Below, piece by piece: positions 1 through 6,613 of a stretch of DNA of 7,450 bases (its first letter is position 1; every line of letters starts with the position of its first letter). The translations under genes were made by a program, and so were the position numbers. Below the pieces are notes generated by a model. The model was not told the DNA's origin and ran no database searches. It saw only the letters and a list, made by a program, of their open reading frames with translations. Source of the DNA: an uncultured Muribaculaceae bacterium (GTDB lineage: Bacteria > Bacteroidota > Bacteroidia > Bacteroidales > Muribaculaceae); assembly GCA_910579035.1 (NCBI GenBank), contig CAJTSR010000043.1, positions 1 to 7,450 of the forward strand. Direction: 5' to 3'.

Positions 1-48
1 CGGCAGGCCGGCCATCAGAAGCGCGGTCGCGATTAGATGCTTTCTCAT
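1..48 (-). CDS. SusC-like TonB-dependent transporter, N-terminal 16 codons only (partial)
   Basis: The first 16 codons of a leftward gene read MRKHLIATALLMAGLP, a charged start followed by a hydrophobic stretch as in a Sec signal peptide. The complete SusC gene in this window starts MRKHLFAVMLLLAGIP, nearly the same, and the roughly 40 bases upstream of both start codons are also alike (a CTCT directly before the ATG, then CAATC/CAACC-rich sequence). From this I infer a tandem paralogous SusC-type gene lying beyond the left edge. Only the signal peptide is visible, so another exported protein sharing the same 5' end cannot be excluded. The susCD operon upstream ends in its own terminator at 486-522, so this gene probably has its own promoter. 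Confidence 0.6.
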   Translation of the reverse strand, partial: MRKHLIATALLMAGLP

Positions 49-90
49 AGAGGTTCTGAAGATTGGATTGGATTGTTGTTTTTTTAAGGA

Positions 91-112
91 GGGCCCCGGG
101 GGGGGGCCGCGG
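91..112. repeat. GC-rich tract with a G9 homopolymer
   Basis: Positions 98-106 are nine consecutive G, preceded by GGGCCCC and followed by CCGCGG. The tract can fold as GGCCCC (92-97) with GGGGCC (103-108). It lies about 45-60 bases upstream of the left-edge start codon and would be a C9 run in that transcript. A T7 run lies next to it at 79-85. It stands out against AT-rich surroundings. Confidence 0.6.
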
Positions 113-226
113 TCAGTTACTACTCTCGCCGTAGGCTCCTGCCTTGGGAGCGAATCGGGCTATTTGGCTTAGATTGTGCTTAATATATCAGTTTATTTCA
201 TGGATTTAGTTAAGTTGTGTTTATAG

Positions 227-242
227 GGGCAAGCCTTTGCCC
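227..242. other. Small hairpin GGGCAA-GCCT-TTGCCC
   Basis: A perfect 6-bp stem with a 4-base loop. On the + strand it is followed by TTTT (243-246), so it resembles a weak rightward terminator, but no rightward gene precedes it. On the - strand it lies just after the candidate -7 box, at the start of the left gene's leader. Confidence 0.35.
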
Positions 243-263
243 TTTTATCGATGCCCAAATTTA

Positions 264-485
264 GACAATCTTTTTTAATTAATTCGATTTATTTAGAGTT
301 TTTAACAATTAATAATTGCTCAATTTTTAGAGTGTATTTTTACACACTAAAGGCTATGGGAGCATTTCAAGCCAAATTTTGCAGTTTATCTTACAATAGT
401 TGGTTTGTTTGACGAGATAATTGTAGAATTAAAACGCCTGCGCTTGTAAAAATTATATAAACAGGCTAATTTATCTCTAATTCAC
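264..485. other. AT-rich intergenic stretch, no gene seen
   Basis: Between the candidate promoter of the left-edge gene and the terminator of the susCD operon I see no credible ORF on either strand. It contains a small GTGTA/TACAC hairpin (332-345) and a loose GCCTG/CAGGC pair separated by about 20 bases (434-464). Nothing here can be given a function. Confidence 0.5.
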
Positions 486-522
486 AAAAAAAGAAGTGCC
501 GCACAAAAATATGCGGCACTTC
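486..522 (-). terminator. Intrinsic terminator of the susCD-type operon
   Basis: Positions 493-503 (GAAGTGCCGCA) pair perfectly with 512-522 (TGCGGCACTTC) in an 11-bp GC-rich stem with an 8-base loop. Read leftward, the stem is followed by seven T (A run at 486-492). It lies 30 bases beyond the stop codon of the SusD-like gene, as expected for a Rho-independent terminator. Confidence 0.92.
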
Positions 523-552
523 CGTTATATGATGATGGTCCTTAGAAGTTAT

Positions 553-2313
553 TTACCATCCGGGGTTCTGGGGAAGTTCGAGGCCTTTAGAGTTGTAGAG
601 GCTGATGATGTTTGTACCGAGCGGCTGCAGGTACTCGCGTTCGGTGAAGATACGCGACTGGGTAGTGGTACCGAAGTGCGCGCCGTTGATATATCCATAT
701 ACTGTCACAACGTCTTTGAGCTGGGCTGCCGAAGCACCGCTAACATTGGCGCCGAGGACAATGTTGGGATACTTGGTGGTATCGAGCAGGTCGAGCTTGT
801 GCCAGCGAACGAGATCCCAGTAGCGGTGATTGCGGTCGAACATAAGTTCGCAACGACGAAGACGACGGATTTCCCAGATAAGGCTGCTTACGTCCATATT
901 GTTAGCCGAGTCACCCATTGACTCAAGATAAGCCTTGCTGAGCTTGCTGGTGTCGATGTCAGCGCGTTCCCACAATGGTTTCACACACATTGTCACGTCG
1001 TTATCATCAAGCTGGCCGAGTTCGGCACGAGCTTCGAGATAATCGCAATATGTGTAGGCCAGCCAGTAGATCGGAGCGGTTGTAGAGTTCTGTCCGGCTG
1101 TGGTTGTCTGCTGGTACGGAGCTTCGGGGTTCACGTACTTACAGATGGTGTAACCTGTGGTGGAAGTAAGGTAGTTGGAGTTCGCACGCTTGAATGTAAC
1201 CGTTCCGAAAGCGAGCTGCGGGTCGAGCGTCTGAGCCAGACGGCCGTCGCGAACCCCGAGTGCCGCGCTGATGTCGAAAGCACCATCTTCGGTAATCACC
1301 GGCTTGTCGCTCTTGTCAAGCGAAGTTGTGGCAAGGGGTTTTGCATCTCTGAAAAGATAGGCGTCGAAGGCGTCCTTGGTCATACCGGGAATAGCTGTTT
1401 CCGTGCTGAGGAAGGCTGCAGCGGAGTGTCCAAGGGTACCTGCCTTGTAACCTTTCATAAAGATGATTTCGGGGTTGCTGATGTTGCCAAGGGGCGAACC
1501 GTCTGCAAGAGCCGTATTGGAGTTGTATATCGAGCGATAGTCATCACAGATAGAGTATTTCTGCTCCATAATAGCCTTGCAAGCATTCACTACTTCGGCA
1601 TAGAATTTGTTTGCACGCTCAGTATCGTTCTTATGATACTTAGAGTATGCGGCCTCATAAAGACAGATCTCCGACTTCATCGCATTGGCAAGGTCGACGC
1701 TGAATTCTACCTTGCTGCTCTGGGTAGCGATGTTCTTAACCGCGAAATTAAGGTCTTCGAGAACGAAGTCCATCACAGTGTTGCGGGGAGTGCGCTCGCC
1801 GTAAACTTCGGGCGAATCAGGATTCAGAACCGTTGTCACCAAAGGCACGTCGCCAAGGGCGCGAACGAGCTCGTAGTACTGCATAGCACGAATGAGGCGT
1901 GCCTGGCCTATCAGGTCGTTGTTATCTACCTCGTCAGACAGATTGGTGTTGTTGATGATGTAGTTGCAACGACGGATCTGCACGTAGCTGGCATCCCACA
2001 CACTGTTGGTGCTTTCGGCTGTCTGGTAAGTCCAACGGGCGAAAGCCATCACCGCACCCGATTCTATGTGAGTGCACTGGTCGTCGCTGAGTGAACGATA
2101 GTAGAAGTCGTTGACCCACGATGCGCCGGAGCCGTAGCCGGTAAAGTTCTCATATAGCATATTTATCTGCGACTGAACATTCACCTTGCTAGTCCAGTAG
2201 GCAGGATTGTCGGTCTGCTTGTCCAAAGGATAGCGATTATCGTCGAGGAAGTCGTTGCAGCTCGAAAGAACGGCAGCGCCAGCGATAAGACCGTATATTA
2301 TCTGTTTTTTCAT
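553..2313 (-). CDS. SusD/RagB-family nutrient-binding outer-membrane lipoprotein
   Basis: A 586-aa protein, within the usual SusD length range. It begins with a lipoprotein signal peptide (KKQ, hydrophobic core, lipobox LSSC with the lipidated Cys at residue 19), followed by an acidic DDNR stretch compatible with surface export. Family landmarks are IRRCNYIINNT near 113-123, the TPR-like helix GQARLIRAMQYYELVR near 136-151, the C-terminal RRLRRCELMFDRNHRYWDLV block near 483-502, and an end of the type YLQPLG...LPQNPGW. In this family the protein caps the SusC barrel from outside and binds the ligand. The start codon lies 19 bases after the SusC stop, so the two genes form one operon, closed by a terminator 30 bases downstream. 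The substrate is unknown: binding residues vary and no enzyme gene is in view. Ten cysteines are present including the lipidated one, which seems many for this family. Confidence 0.96.
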   Translation of the reverse strand: MKKQIIYGLIAGAAVLSSCNDFLDDNRYPLDKQTDNPAYWTSKVNVQSQINMLYENFTGYGSGASWVNDFYYRSLSDDQCTHIESGAVMAFARWTYQTAESTNSVWDASYVQIRRCNYIINNTNLSDEVDNNDLIGQARLIRAMQYYELVRALGDVPLVTTVLNPDSPEVYGERTPRNTVMDFVLEDLNFAVKNIATQSSKVEFSVDLANAMKSEICLYEAAYSKYHKNDTERANKFYAEVVNACKAIMEQKYSICDDYRSIYNSNTALADGSPLGNISNPEIIFMKGYKAGTLGHSAAAFLSTETAIPGMTKDAFDAYLFRDAKPLATTSLDKSDKPVITEDGAFDISAALGVRDGRLAQTLDPQLAFGTVTFKRANSNYLTSTTGYTICKYVNPEAPYQQTTTAGQNSTTAPIYWLAYTYCDYLEARAELGQLDDNDVTMCVKPLWERADIDTSKLSKAYLESMGDSANNMDVSSLIWEIRRLRRCELMFDRNHRYWDLVRWHKLDLLDTTKYPNIVLGANVSGASAAQLKDVVTVYGYINGAHFGTTTQSRIFTEREYLQPLGTNIISLYNSKGLELPQNPGW

Positions 2314-2332
2314 TTTTAGGTTCAGTTATAGA

Positions 2333-5300
2333 TTAGAATGTTACCTGAAGGCCGAAAGAGAAGGTCTTCATCTGGGGGTGATTTCGGCCGAAACCATAGA
2401 GTCCCTCGCTTACACCGCCTTCTACTTCGGGGTCAATCTTGTATTTGCCGGCTCCGTTGTAAATGAAGAAGGGATTCTCGGCGCTGAAGTATACGCGAGC
2501 CTTCTGGATATAAGCCTTTGTGGTGAGCTGAGCGGGTATGGTGTAGCCGAAGGTAATATTCTTCATACGAAGATACGCCATATTGACAAGGTAACGGTCG
2601 TTGTTGGTATAGTTGTTGTAACCCTGATTACATGTGTTCCTCATATTCTTATTATATCCCATGTCGCCGGTGGTGAGGTTAGGGTACCAGTTGTTCTGGT
2701 CAACGATGTAATCAACGATTTTACCGTCCTCTATCACATATTTGTTATAATCCATCTGGTGTTCAAACAGACCCGAGTTGCTCTGGGCAAAGGGCTGAAC
2801 GTAGTTGCTGACAACCCACATGCTACGTTTTCCCACACCCTGGAAGAAGAAGTCGATATCAAATCCTTTCCATCCCGCACCAAGACGAAGGCCGTATTCG
2901 TAGCGCGGCAGGGCGTTGCCTATAATCTTAAGGTCGCCATGGTTTGCGAGTGTTCCTGCAGGAATTGCCTTGGATTTTGCATTGTTTGCAACGGCATCAT
3001 GCTCTTCTTCGTCAAGGACGATATAATTGCCGAAAGTTTTCTGATTTGCAGGGAAATCAGCCCCAAGAGAGCTACGAGGTATGTAAATCTTACCATCGAG
3101 CATATACATGCCCTGAATACCGTCGTTGATCTTGCCGTCGCCGTTGCGATCCACAAACTTAACGTCGCCGGGGCCGAAATGGAAGTTGCCTGTTTCGAGG
3201 TATCCCTGATTTGCTACGCCGGGACCATATATCCACGTTCCGTCTTCATTCTGGCCATCGAAGTCGCCTTTCTCGAAGAAACGATCATACTCGAAGCCCC
3301 AGATGTCGCCGTAGTACTGTCCTTCATAGAAGCGGTATCCGGATTCATCATAGTAGTAAGAGTATAGGGTCTTGTTTTCATTGCTTGCCCACTTGGTCAC
3401 CTTCGAGCGAGCATCGCCGAGGGTAGCAGTAGCCCATACGTCCCAATCTCCGAACGAGTGGTTGTAGCTTACAGAAAGTTCCCAACCACGTGTCTGGAGG
3501 TTACCGGCATTTTCAGTCGGAGCTGCCGCGCCGAGTGTTGACGGCAGAGGCATACCGGGAGCGAGCATATCGCGGGTTTCACGGTTGAACCAGTCGAACG
3601 AAGCTGTCAGCGAGTTATTCAGGAATCCGAGGTCAAGACCAACGTCGGTGGTGATCACGCGTTCCCATGTGAGGGTGTTGTTCACAAGAGTTGGCATTGT
3701 GGCACCGTTAAGGGGATTACCGCTGGAATTGAGCCAGCCTACATTCTTGTTGCCGGGAGTGATGACCGACAGGAAGACATTGGAACCAACGTTTTCGTTG
3801 CCGAGATGACCGTACGAAGCGCGGAGTTTACCGTTGCTCCACCATGTGTTGACGGGTTCGAAGAAGTCTTCTTCGGAGAAACGCCAGCCTGCAGAGAAAG
3901 AGGGGAAGAGCGCCCACTGCTTGTGCGCGGGGAAACGTGTAGAACCGTCATAGCGGAGGTTGGCTTCTGCAAGATAACGGCCTTTGTAGTCATAATTGGC
4001 ACGGCCGAAGAAACCGGCTGTGGCGCGGTGGCCTGCTCCGCCGGAGATGGTGTAATCCGAGGCCTCGGGTCCGTAAGTAAGGTCGAGATCAGGAAGCAGC
4101 ATATCGTAACGGCCTTTGTGCTGCGCGTACAGATTATCGTATGTGTAACGCTCAGCGGAGAAGCCTGCCATAATCTTCATGTTGTGGTCCTGCGCAAAAG
4201 TCTTGGCGTAAGTAGCGAACACGTTGGTGGTCCAACGGTCAAAATCGTTCTTACGAGCGCGAACAAGAGTACCTGCCGCACCTGTACCGGGCCATGTGTA
4301 AACTGCGAAAGGCACGCTGCCCCAGTCCCATGTTTCCTGTACGATCCAGGAAGCCTGCTGCTTATAGCTGTTCACGTCGTAAGTGAAATCAGCCTGAAGC
4401 GTGAGCCCCTTGATGATTTCAGCCTGCATCCATGCCTGAAGTCGGGTCTGGCGAGTGGTGTATTTGTCGGTAGGAGCAAGCAGACGTTCGCTCAGAGTGT
4501 TCCTATAATATCTTTCCTGTCCGGTCGAGGGATCAACCATTGTACCCCAGTTGGAGATGAAGGGCGACCAACGCATGGCGTACTGGAGGGTGTTGTTCGG
4601 TGTGTTGGGCTCGGTGTAAACGCGCTGTGTGAAGCTGATTCGGGTACCGGCCTTCAACCATTTGGTGATTTCGGTAGAAATGTTGGCATTGGCCATATAA
4701 CGCGACAACTTTTCAGGGTTGTAACGCATCATATTCTCCTTGCTGTCGTAGCCGAAAGAAAGGCGGTACTGTGTTTTTCCGCTTGTGCCTTCGAGGCTTA
4801 CGTTGTGTTTCTGCGAAGGAGCTGCCTTATATACGGTTTTGGCCAAATCCCAGTCGGCATATCTGATGAACTTTCCGTCAACGATGCGGTAGTCACCCAC
4901 GTTGTCCTCGTCCACATAAGGCTGCAGAGCCACTATGCCTTCATATTTTTTGCCATGCTGCTCGTACCATTTCTCGAAGTAGGGCAGCATCTCGGTGTAG
5001 TACATATCGCCCACAACGCTCTTGTTGCCGTTTACACCTGCAAGTCCGCGATAGTAGGGCTGTAGTGCTGCCGGCACTTCGTCTATGGTGCTTACGAACT
5101 CAGGAAGCGTCGTAACATTGCTCCATGCGAAGTTAGCGCTGTAGTTTACACTCACTTTGTCGCGATTGGCGGCGCCTTTTGTTGTGATAAGAATCACACC
5201 GAAAGAAGCACGTGCGCCGTACACAGCACTCGAAGCAGCGTCCTTGAGCACGCTGATGTCCTGAATGTCATCGGGGTCGATGAAGTTGAGGTTGTCTACA

Positions 5301-5896
5301 GGCACTCCGTCTACCACGATAAGCGGCGACGATGTACGGCCGTTGGTGAGCGAGCCGACACCGCGGATACGGATCGAAGCATCACTGTTGATGCCGCCGT
5401 TTCCGGTAGTGATAGTGAGGCCGGGTACTGCACCCTGCAGTGCCTTGGTGACGTCCTGTACAGGACGGCTGTCCATCACGCGGGCAACGTCGACGGTGGC
5501 GACGGCGCCGGTGAGGTTTGCTTTTTTCTGCGAGCCGTAGCCGATGGCCACGAGTTCGTTGAGCTGCTCGGTGGTGGGCTGGAGGTAGACGGTCATATCC
5601 GGGGCTGCAGCCACGTACATGGTCTTATATCCCACATAGCTGAATTCGAGCTGTGCGCCGGCGGGCACACGCAGTTTGAAGTTACCGAATGCGTCGGTAG
5701 CCACGGCGTTTGTCTTAACACCTTTCTGAACAACGGAAGCACCGATTACGGGCTCGTTGTTTTCGTCGAGTACCGTACCGGTGATTGTGGTAGCGGCCTC
5801 GCTTTGCTGCTGAGGCACAGGGTCGGCGGCTGCCGTGAAGCTGACCGCGGGAATCCCTGCCAACAGAAGCATTACAGCGAATAGATGCTTTCTCAT
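2333..5896 (-). CDS. SusC/RagA-family TonB-dependent outer-membrane transporter
   Basis: An 1187-aa protein, on the long side for SusC. Visible parts in order: signal peptide about 1-24; carboxypeptidase-regulatory-like domain about 37-106 (TITGTVLDENNEPVIGASVV, later FSYVGYKT); a TonB-box-like LNELVAIGYG about 112-121; plug domain about 123-241 with the SusC signature around IVVDGVPVDNLN and DISVLKDAASSAVYGARAS; then a large beta-barrel to a terminal Phe (LQVTF), the usual outer-membrane targeting end. A calcium-site-like DRNGDGKIND lies near 914-923, common in SusC barrels. The family imports oligomers, mostly glycans and sometimes peptides, through the outer membrane using TonB energy, together with the SusD lipoprotein encoded 19 bases downstream. 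The start is supported by the signal peptide and by the near-identical start of the left-edge gene. No frameshift is seen. The substrate cannot be inferred from this window. Confidence 0.97.
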   Translation of the reverse strand: MRKHLFAVMLLLAGIPAVSFTAAADPVPQQQSEAATTITGTVLDENNEPVIGASVVQKGVKTNAVATDAFGNFKLRVPAGAQLEFSYVGYKTMYVAAAPDMTVYLQPTTEQLNELVAIGYGSQKKANLTGAVATVDVARVMDSRPVQDVTKALQGAVPGLTITTGNGGINSDASIRIRGVGSLTNGRTSSPLIVVDGVPVDNLNFIDPDDIQDISVLKDAASSAVYGARASFGVILITTKGAANRDKVSVNYSANFAWSNVTTLPEFVSTIDEVPAALQPYYRGLAGVNGNKSVVGDMYYTEMLPYFEKWYEQHGKKYEGIVALQPYVDEDNVGDYRIVDGKFIRYADWDLAKTVYKAAPSQKHNVSLEGTSGKTQYRLSFGYDSKENMMRYNPEKLSRYMANANISTEITKWLKAGTRISFTQRVYTEPNTPNNTLQYAMRWSPFISNWGTMVDPSTGQERYYRNTLSERLLAPTDKYTTRQTRLQAWMQAEIIKGLTLQADFTYDVNSYKQQASWIVQETWDWGSVPFAVYTWPGTGAAGTLVRARKNDFDRWTTNVFATYAKTFAQDHNMKIMAGFSAERYTYDNLYAQHKGRYDMLLPDLDLTYGPEASDYTISGGAGHRATAGFFGRANYDYKGRYLAEANLRYDGSTRFPAHKQWALFPSFSAGWRFSEEDFFEPVNTWWSNGKLRASYGHLGNENVGSNVFLSVITPGNKNVGWLNSSGNPLNGATMPTLVNNTLTWERVITTDVGLDLGFLNNSLTASFDWFNRETRDMLAPGMPLPSTLGAAAPTENAGNLQTRGWELSVSYNHSFGDWDVWATATLGDARSKVTKWASNENKTLYSYYYDESGYRFYEGQYYGDIWGFEYDRFFEKGDFDGQNEDGTWIYGPGVANQGYLETGNFHFGPGDVKFVDRNGDGKINDGIQGMYMLDGKIYIPRSSLGADFPANQKTFGNYIVLDEEEHDAVANNAKSKAIPAGTLANHGDLKIIGNALPRYEYGLRLGAGWKGFDIDFFFQGVGKRSMWVVSNYVQPFAQSNSGLFEHQMDYNKYVIEDGKIVDYIVDQNNWYPNLTTGDMGYNKNMRNTCNQGYNNYTNNDRYLVNMAYLRMKNITFGYTIPAQLTTKAYIQKARVYFSAENPFFIYNGAGKYKIDPEVEGGVSEGLYGFGRNHPQMKTFSFGLQVTF

Positions 5897-5962
5897 AGAG
5901 ATTTTTGAAGAATTGGATTATATTGGTTGGTTGTTGTATTAAAAAAAAGGTAGTAGTGTTTT

Positions 5963-5973
5963 ATGATAATCAT
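5963..5973. promoter_or_regulatory. Palindrome ATGATAATCAT, Fur-core-like candidate operator
   Basis: Perfect 5-bp arms around a single central base. The 11 bases equal the central 11 bases of the classical 19-bp Fur box, but of the outer eight positions only two match. It lies 67-77 bases upstream of the SusC start codon. This could be chance in AT-rich DNA. Confidence 0.25.
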
Positions 5974-5980
5974 TTCAGTA

Positions 5981-6009
5981 AAGCAGCCCTCAACCATTGG
6001 GGGCTGTTT
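5981..6009. other. Leader hairpin upstream of the SusC gene
   Basis: AAGCAGCCCTCAA (5981-5993) pairs with TTGGGGGCTGTTT (5997-6009) around a 3-base loop; two pairs are G-U. On the - strand it lies about 85-110 bases before the SusC start codon, downstream of the candidate -7 box, so it would be in the operon leader. No U-run follows directly on the - strand; on the + strand only TTT follows, within the stem. It may be a structured leader or attenuator rather than a plain terminator. Confidence 0.45.
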
Positions 6010-6106
6010 CAGACAATTGTTAAATTCGGAATCACTAACAAGCAACAAATCACGCGTTTAGTTAACTTTGTATAAATATGCAGTATTCTTCCAAAATTAA
6101 CGAGGA

Positions 6107-6114
6107 CAAATTTA
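6107..6114 (-). promoter_or_regulatory. Candidate -7 box of the susCD-type operon (TAAATTTG)
   Basis: Read leftward the bases are TAAATTTG, an exact match to the Bacteroidota TAnnTTTG box and identical to the candidate for the left-edge gene. Both lie about 205-210 bases upstream of their start codons. A -33 TTTG is not evident; only a CTTTAA stretch lies roughly where it should be. Confidence 0.35.
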
Positions 6115-6190
6115 CGTTAATTTTTTGAATTTAAAGTATGAATTAAGATATTTTAAGATAATAGCGAAACATGAAAAAGCCCGGTGTGCA

Positions 6191-6308
6191 AGAGGGTGCT
6201 TCATAATATCCTTTTGGCAAGCCGTAATAGGCGCTGTTCCGATTTTTTGTGTAATTTTGCCACGCGTTACCTCTCAGGTACGCCACCTACCGCGATGAAG
6301 CATCTACT
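6191..6308. repeat. Degenerate element remnant with terminal-repeat-like ends
   Basis: Positions 6191-6210 match the first 20 bases of the 338-bp element's terminal repeat at 19 of 20 positions (one T to C change). Positions 6295-6308 (ATGAAGCATCTACT) are an imperfect copy of the inward-facing repeat end ATGAAACACCCTCT. The interior (6211-6294) does not resemble the element. The next full element starts directly after, at 6310. I read this as a decayed or partly deleted unit; the right end is weak. Confidence 0.4.
6252..6259 (+). promoter_or_regulatory. Candidate rightward -7 box TAATTTTG
   Basis: Exact match to TAnnTTTG followed by C, a common Bacteroidota form. It points toward the 338-bp element and the outer-membrane protein gene, which starts about 375 bases further on. 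No TTTG -33 box is found at 19-21 bases upstream. If real, the whole element would be transcribed as leader RNA. Confidence 0.25.
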
Positions 6309-6309
6309 C

Positions 6310-6343
6310 AGAGGGTGTTTCATAATATCTGTTAAAACACAGG
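6310..6343 (+). repeat. Left terminal inverted repeat, copy 1
   Basis: Begins AGAGGGTGTTTCATAATATC and ends CACAGG. It pairs with 6614-6647 with two mismatches. Read on the - strand, the outer part is ATGAAACACCCTCT, encoding Met-Lys-His-Pro-Leu outward from the element. Confidence 0.85.
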
Positions 6344-6371
6344 CCAAAAAGTTTGAGATGGATTTATCACT

Positions 6372-6447
6372 GAGGCGAAGGAGCATAGCGGTTGCTATGT
6401 GACTGAGGCGAAGGGATAAAGACACTCAAAATTTTTTGGAGGCGAAG
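6372..6447 (+). repeat. Three GAGGCGAAG repeats at 33-34 base spacing
   Basis: GAGGCGAAG occurs at 6372-6380, 6405-6413 and 6439-6447. The first two are part of a longer ACTGAGGCGAAGG and flank the left nested repeat exactly. Copy 2 has the same three at 7210-7218, 7243-7251 and 7276-7284. The third also forms a small AGGC/GCCT hairpin. Confidence 0.7.
6380..6403. repeat. Left nested (subterminal) inverted repeat, copy 1
   Basis: A 24-bp sequence whose exact reverse complement lies at 6553-6576. It also folds on itself: CATAGC (6384-6389), loop GGTT, GCTATG (6394-6399). The same sequence is unchanged in copy 2. Confidence 0.85.
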
Positions 6448-6494
6448 CCTTTGATGCCGCCCTGACAGATATTGTCTGATGATTCGATGTAGGG

Positions 6495-6502
6495 CAAATT
6501 TA
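6495..6502 (-). promoter_or_regulatory. TAAATTTG box inside copy 1, facing left
   Basis: Exact TAnnTTTG match on the - strand in the variable centre of the element. It is absent from copy 2, where the centre has diverged. No -33 TTTG is seen at the right distance. If active it would send transcription toward the SusC operon. Confidence 0.2.
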
Positions 6503-6552
6503 ACAATGGTGCCGTCTTGGCGTCTTTTTGTTAACCTGCCCATTACTCATCG

Positions 6553-6576
6553 GTCACATAGCAACCGCTATGCTCC
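6553..6576. repeat. Right nested (subterminal) inverted repeat, copy 1
   Basis: Exact reverse complement of 6380-6403, lying 71 bases from the right end of the element against 70 for its partner. The copy 2 counterpart (7391-7414) carries one change (CAACCG to CCACCG). Confidence 0.85.
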
Positions 6577-6613
6577 CTCTTCTTAATGAACAGTTTAAAC
6601 AAAAATACACCAA

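Larger units (their letters stand above)
49..263 (-). promoter_or_regulatory. Long leader and candidate promoter region of the left-edge gene
   Basis: About 200 bases of non-coding sequence precede the left-edge start codon. Read leftward, a TAAATTTG box (263 to 256) matches the Bacteroidota -7 consensus TAnnTTTG; no clear TTTG -33 box lies at the expected distance, so the promoter call is weak. Between box and start codon are three possible hairpins: 227-242 (GGGCAA/TTGCCC), 135-151 (GCTCC/GGAGC) and the GC-rich tract 92-112. No known riboswitch is recognised. Confidence 0.35.
5897..6190 (-). promoter_or_regulatory. Upstream region and leader of the susCD-type operon
   Basis: About 290 non-coding bases, AT-rich, without a credible gene. 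The first 40 bases next to the start codon resemble the leader of the left-edge gene. Further out are an A8 run (5941-5948), an 11-bp palindrome (5963-5973), a hairpin (5981-6009) and a candidate -7 box (6107-6114). No ECF sigma, anti-sigma or hybrid two-component regulator gene is adjacent in the window, so control cannot be read from the neighbours. Confidence 0.5.

Noticed and set aside
227..246. Rightward intrinsic terminator at the small hairpin followed by TTTT
   Set aside because: No rightward gene precedes it and the stem is short; kept only as a hairpin.
496..2094. Open frames on the + strand opposite the SusD gene
   Set aside because: Antisense shadows of a well-supported SusD gene; the one at 496 begins inside the terminator stem.
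2255..5540. Long open frames on the + strand opposite the SusC gene (for example 2255-3367 and 3806-5065)
   Set aside because: They run antisense to a full-length protein with clear SusC domains, have no recognisable domains themselves, and arise from the codon pattern of the real gene.
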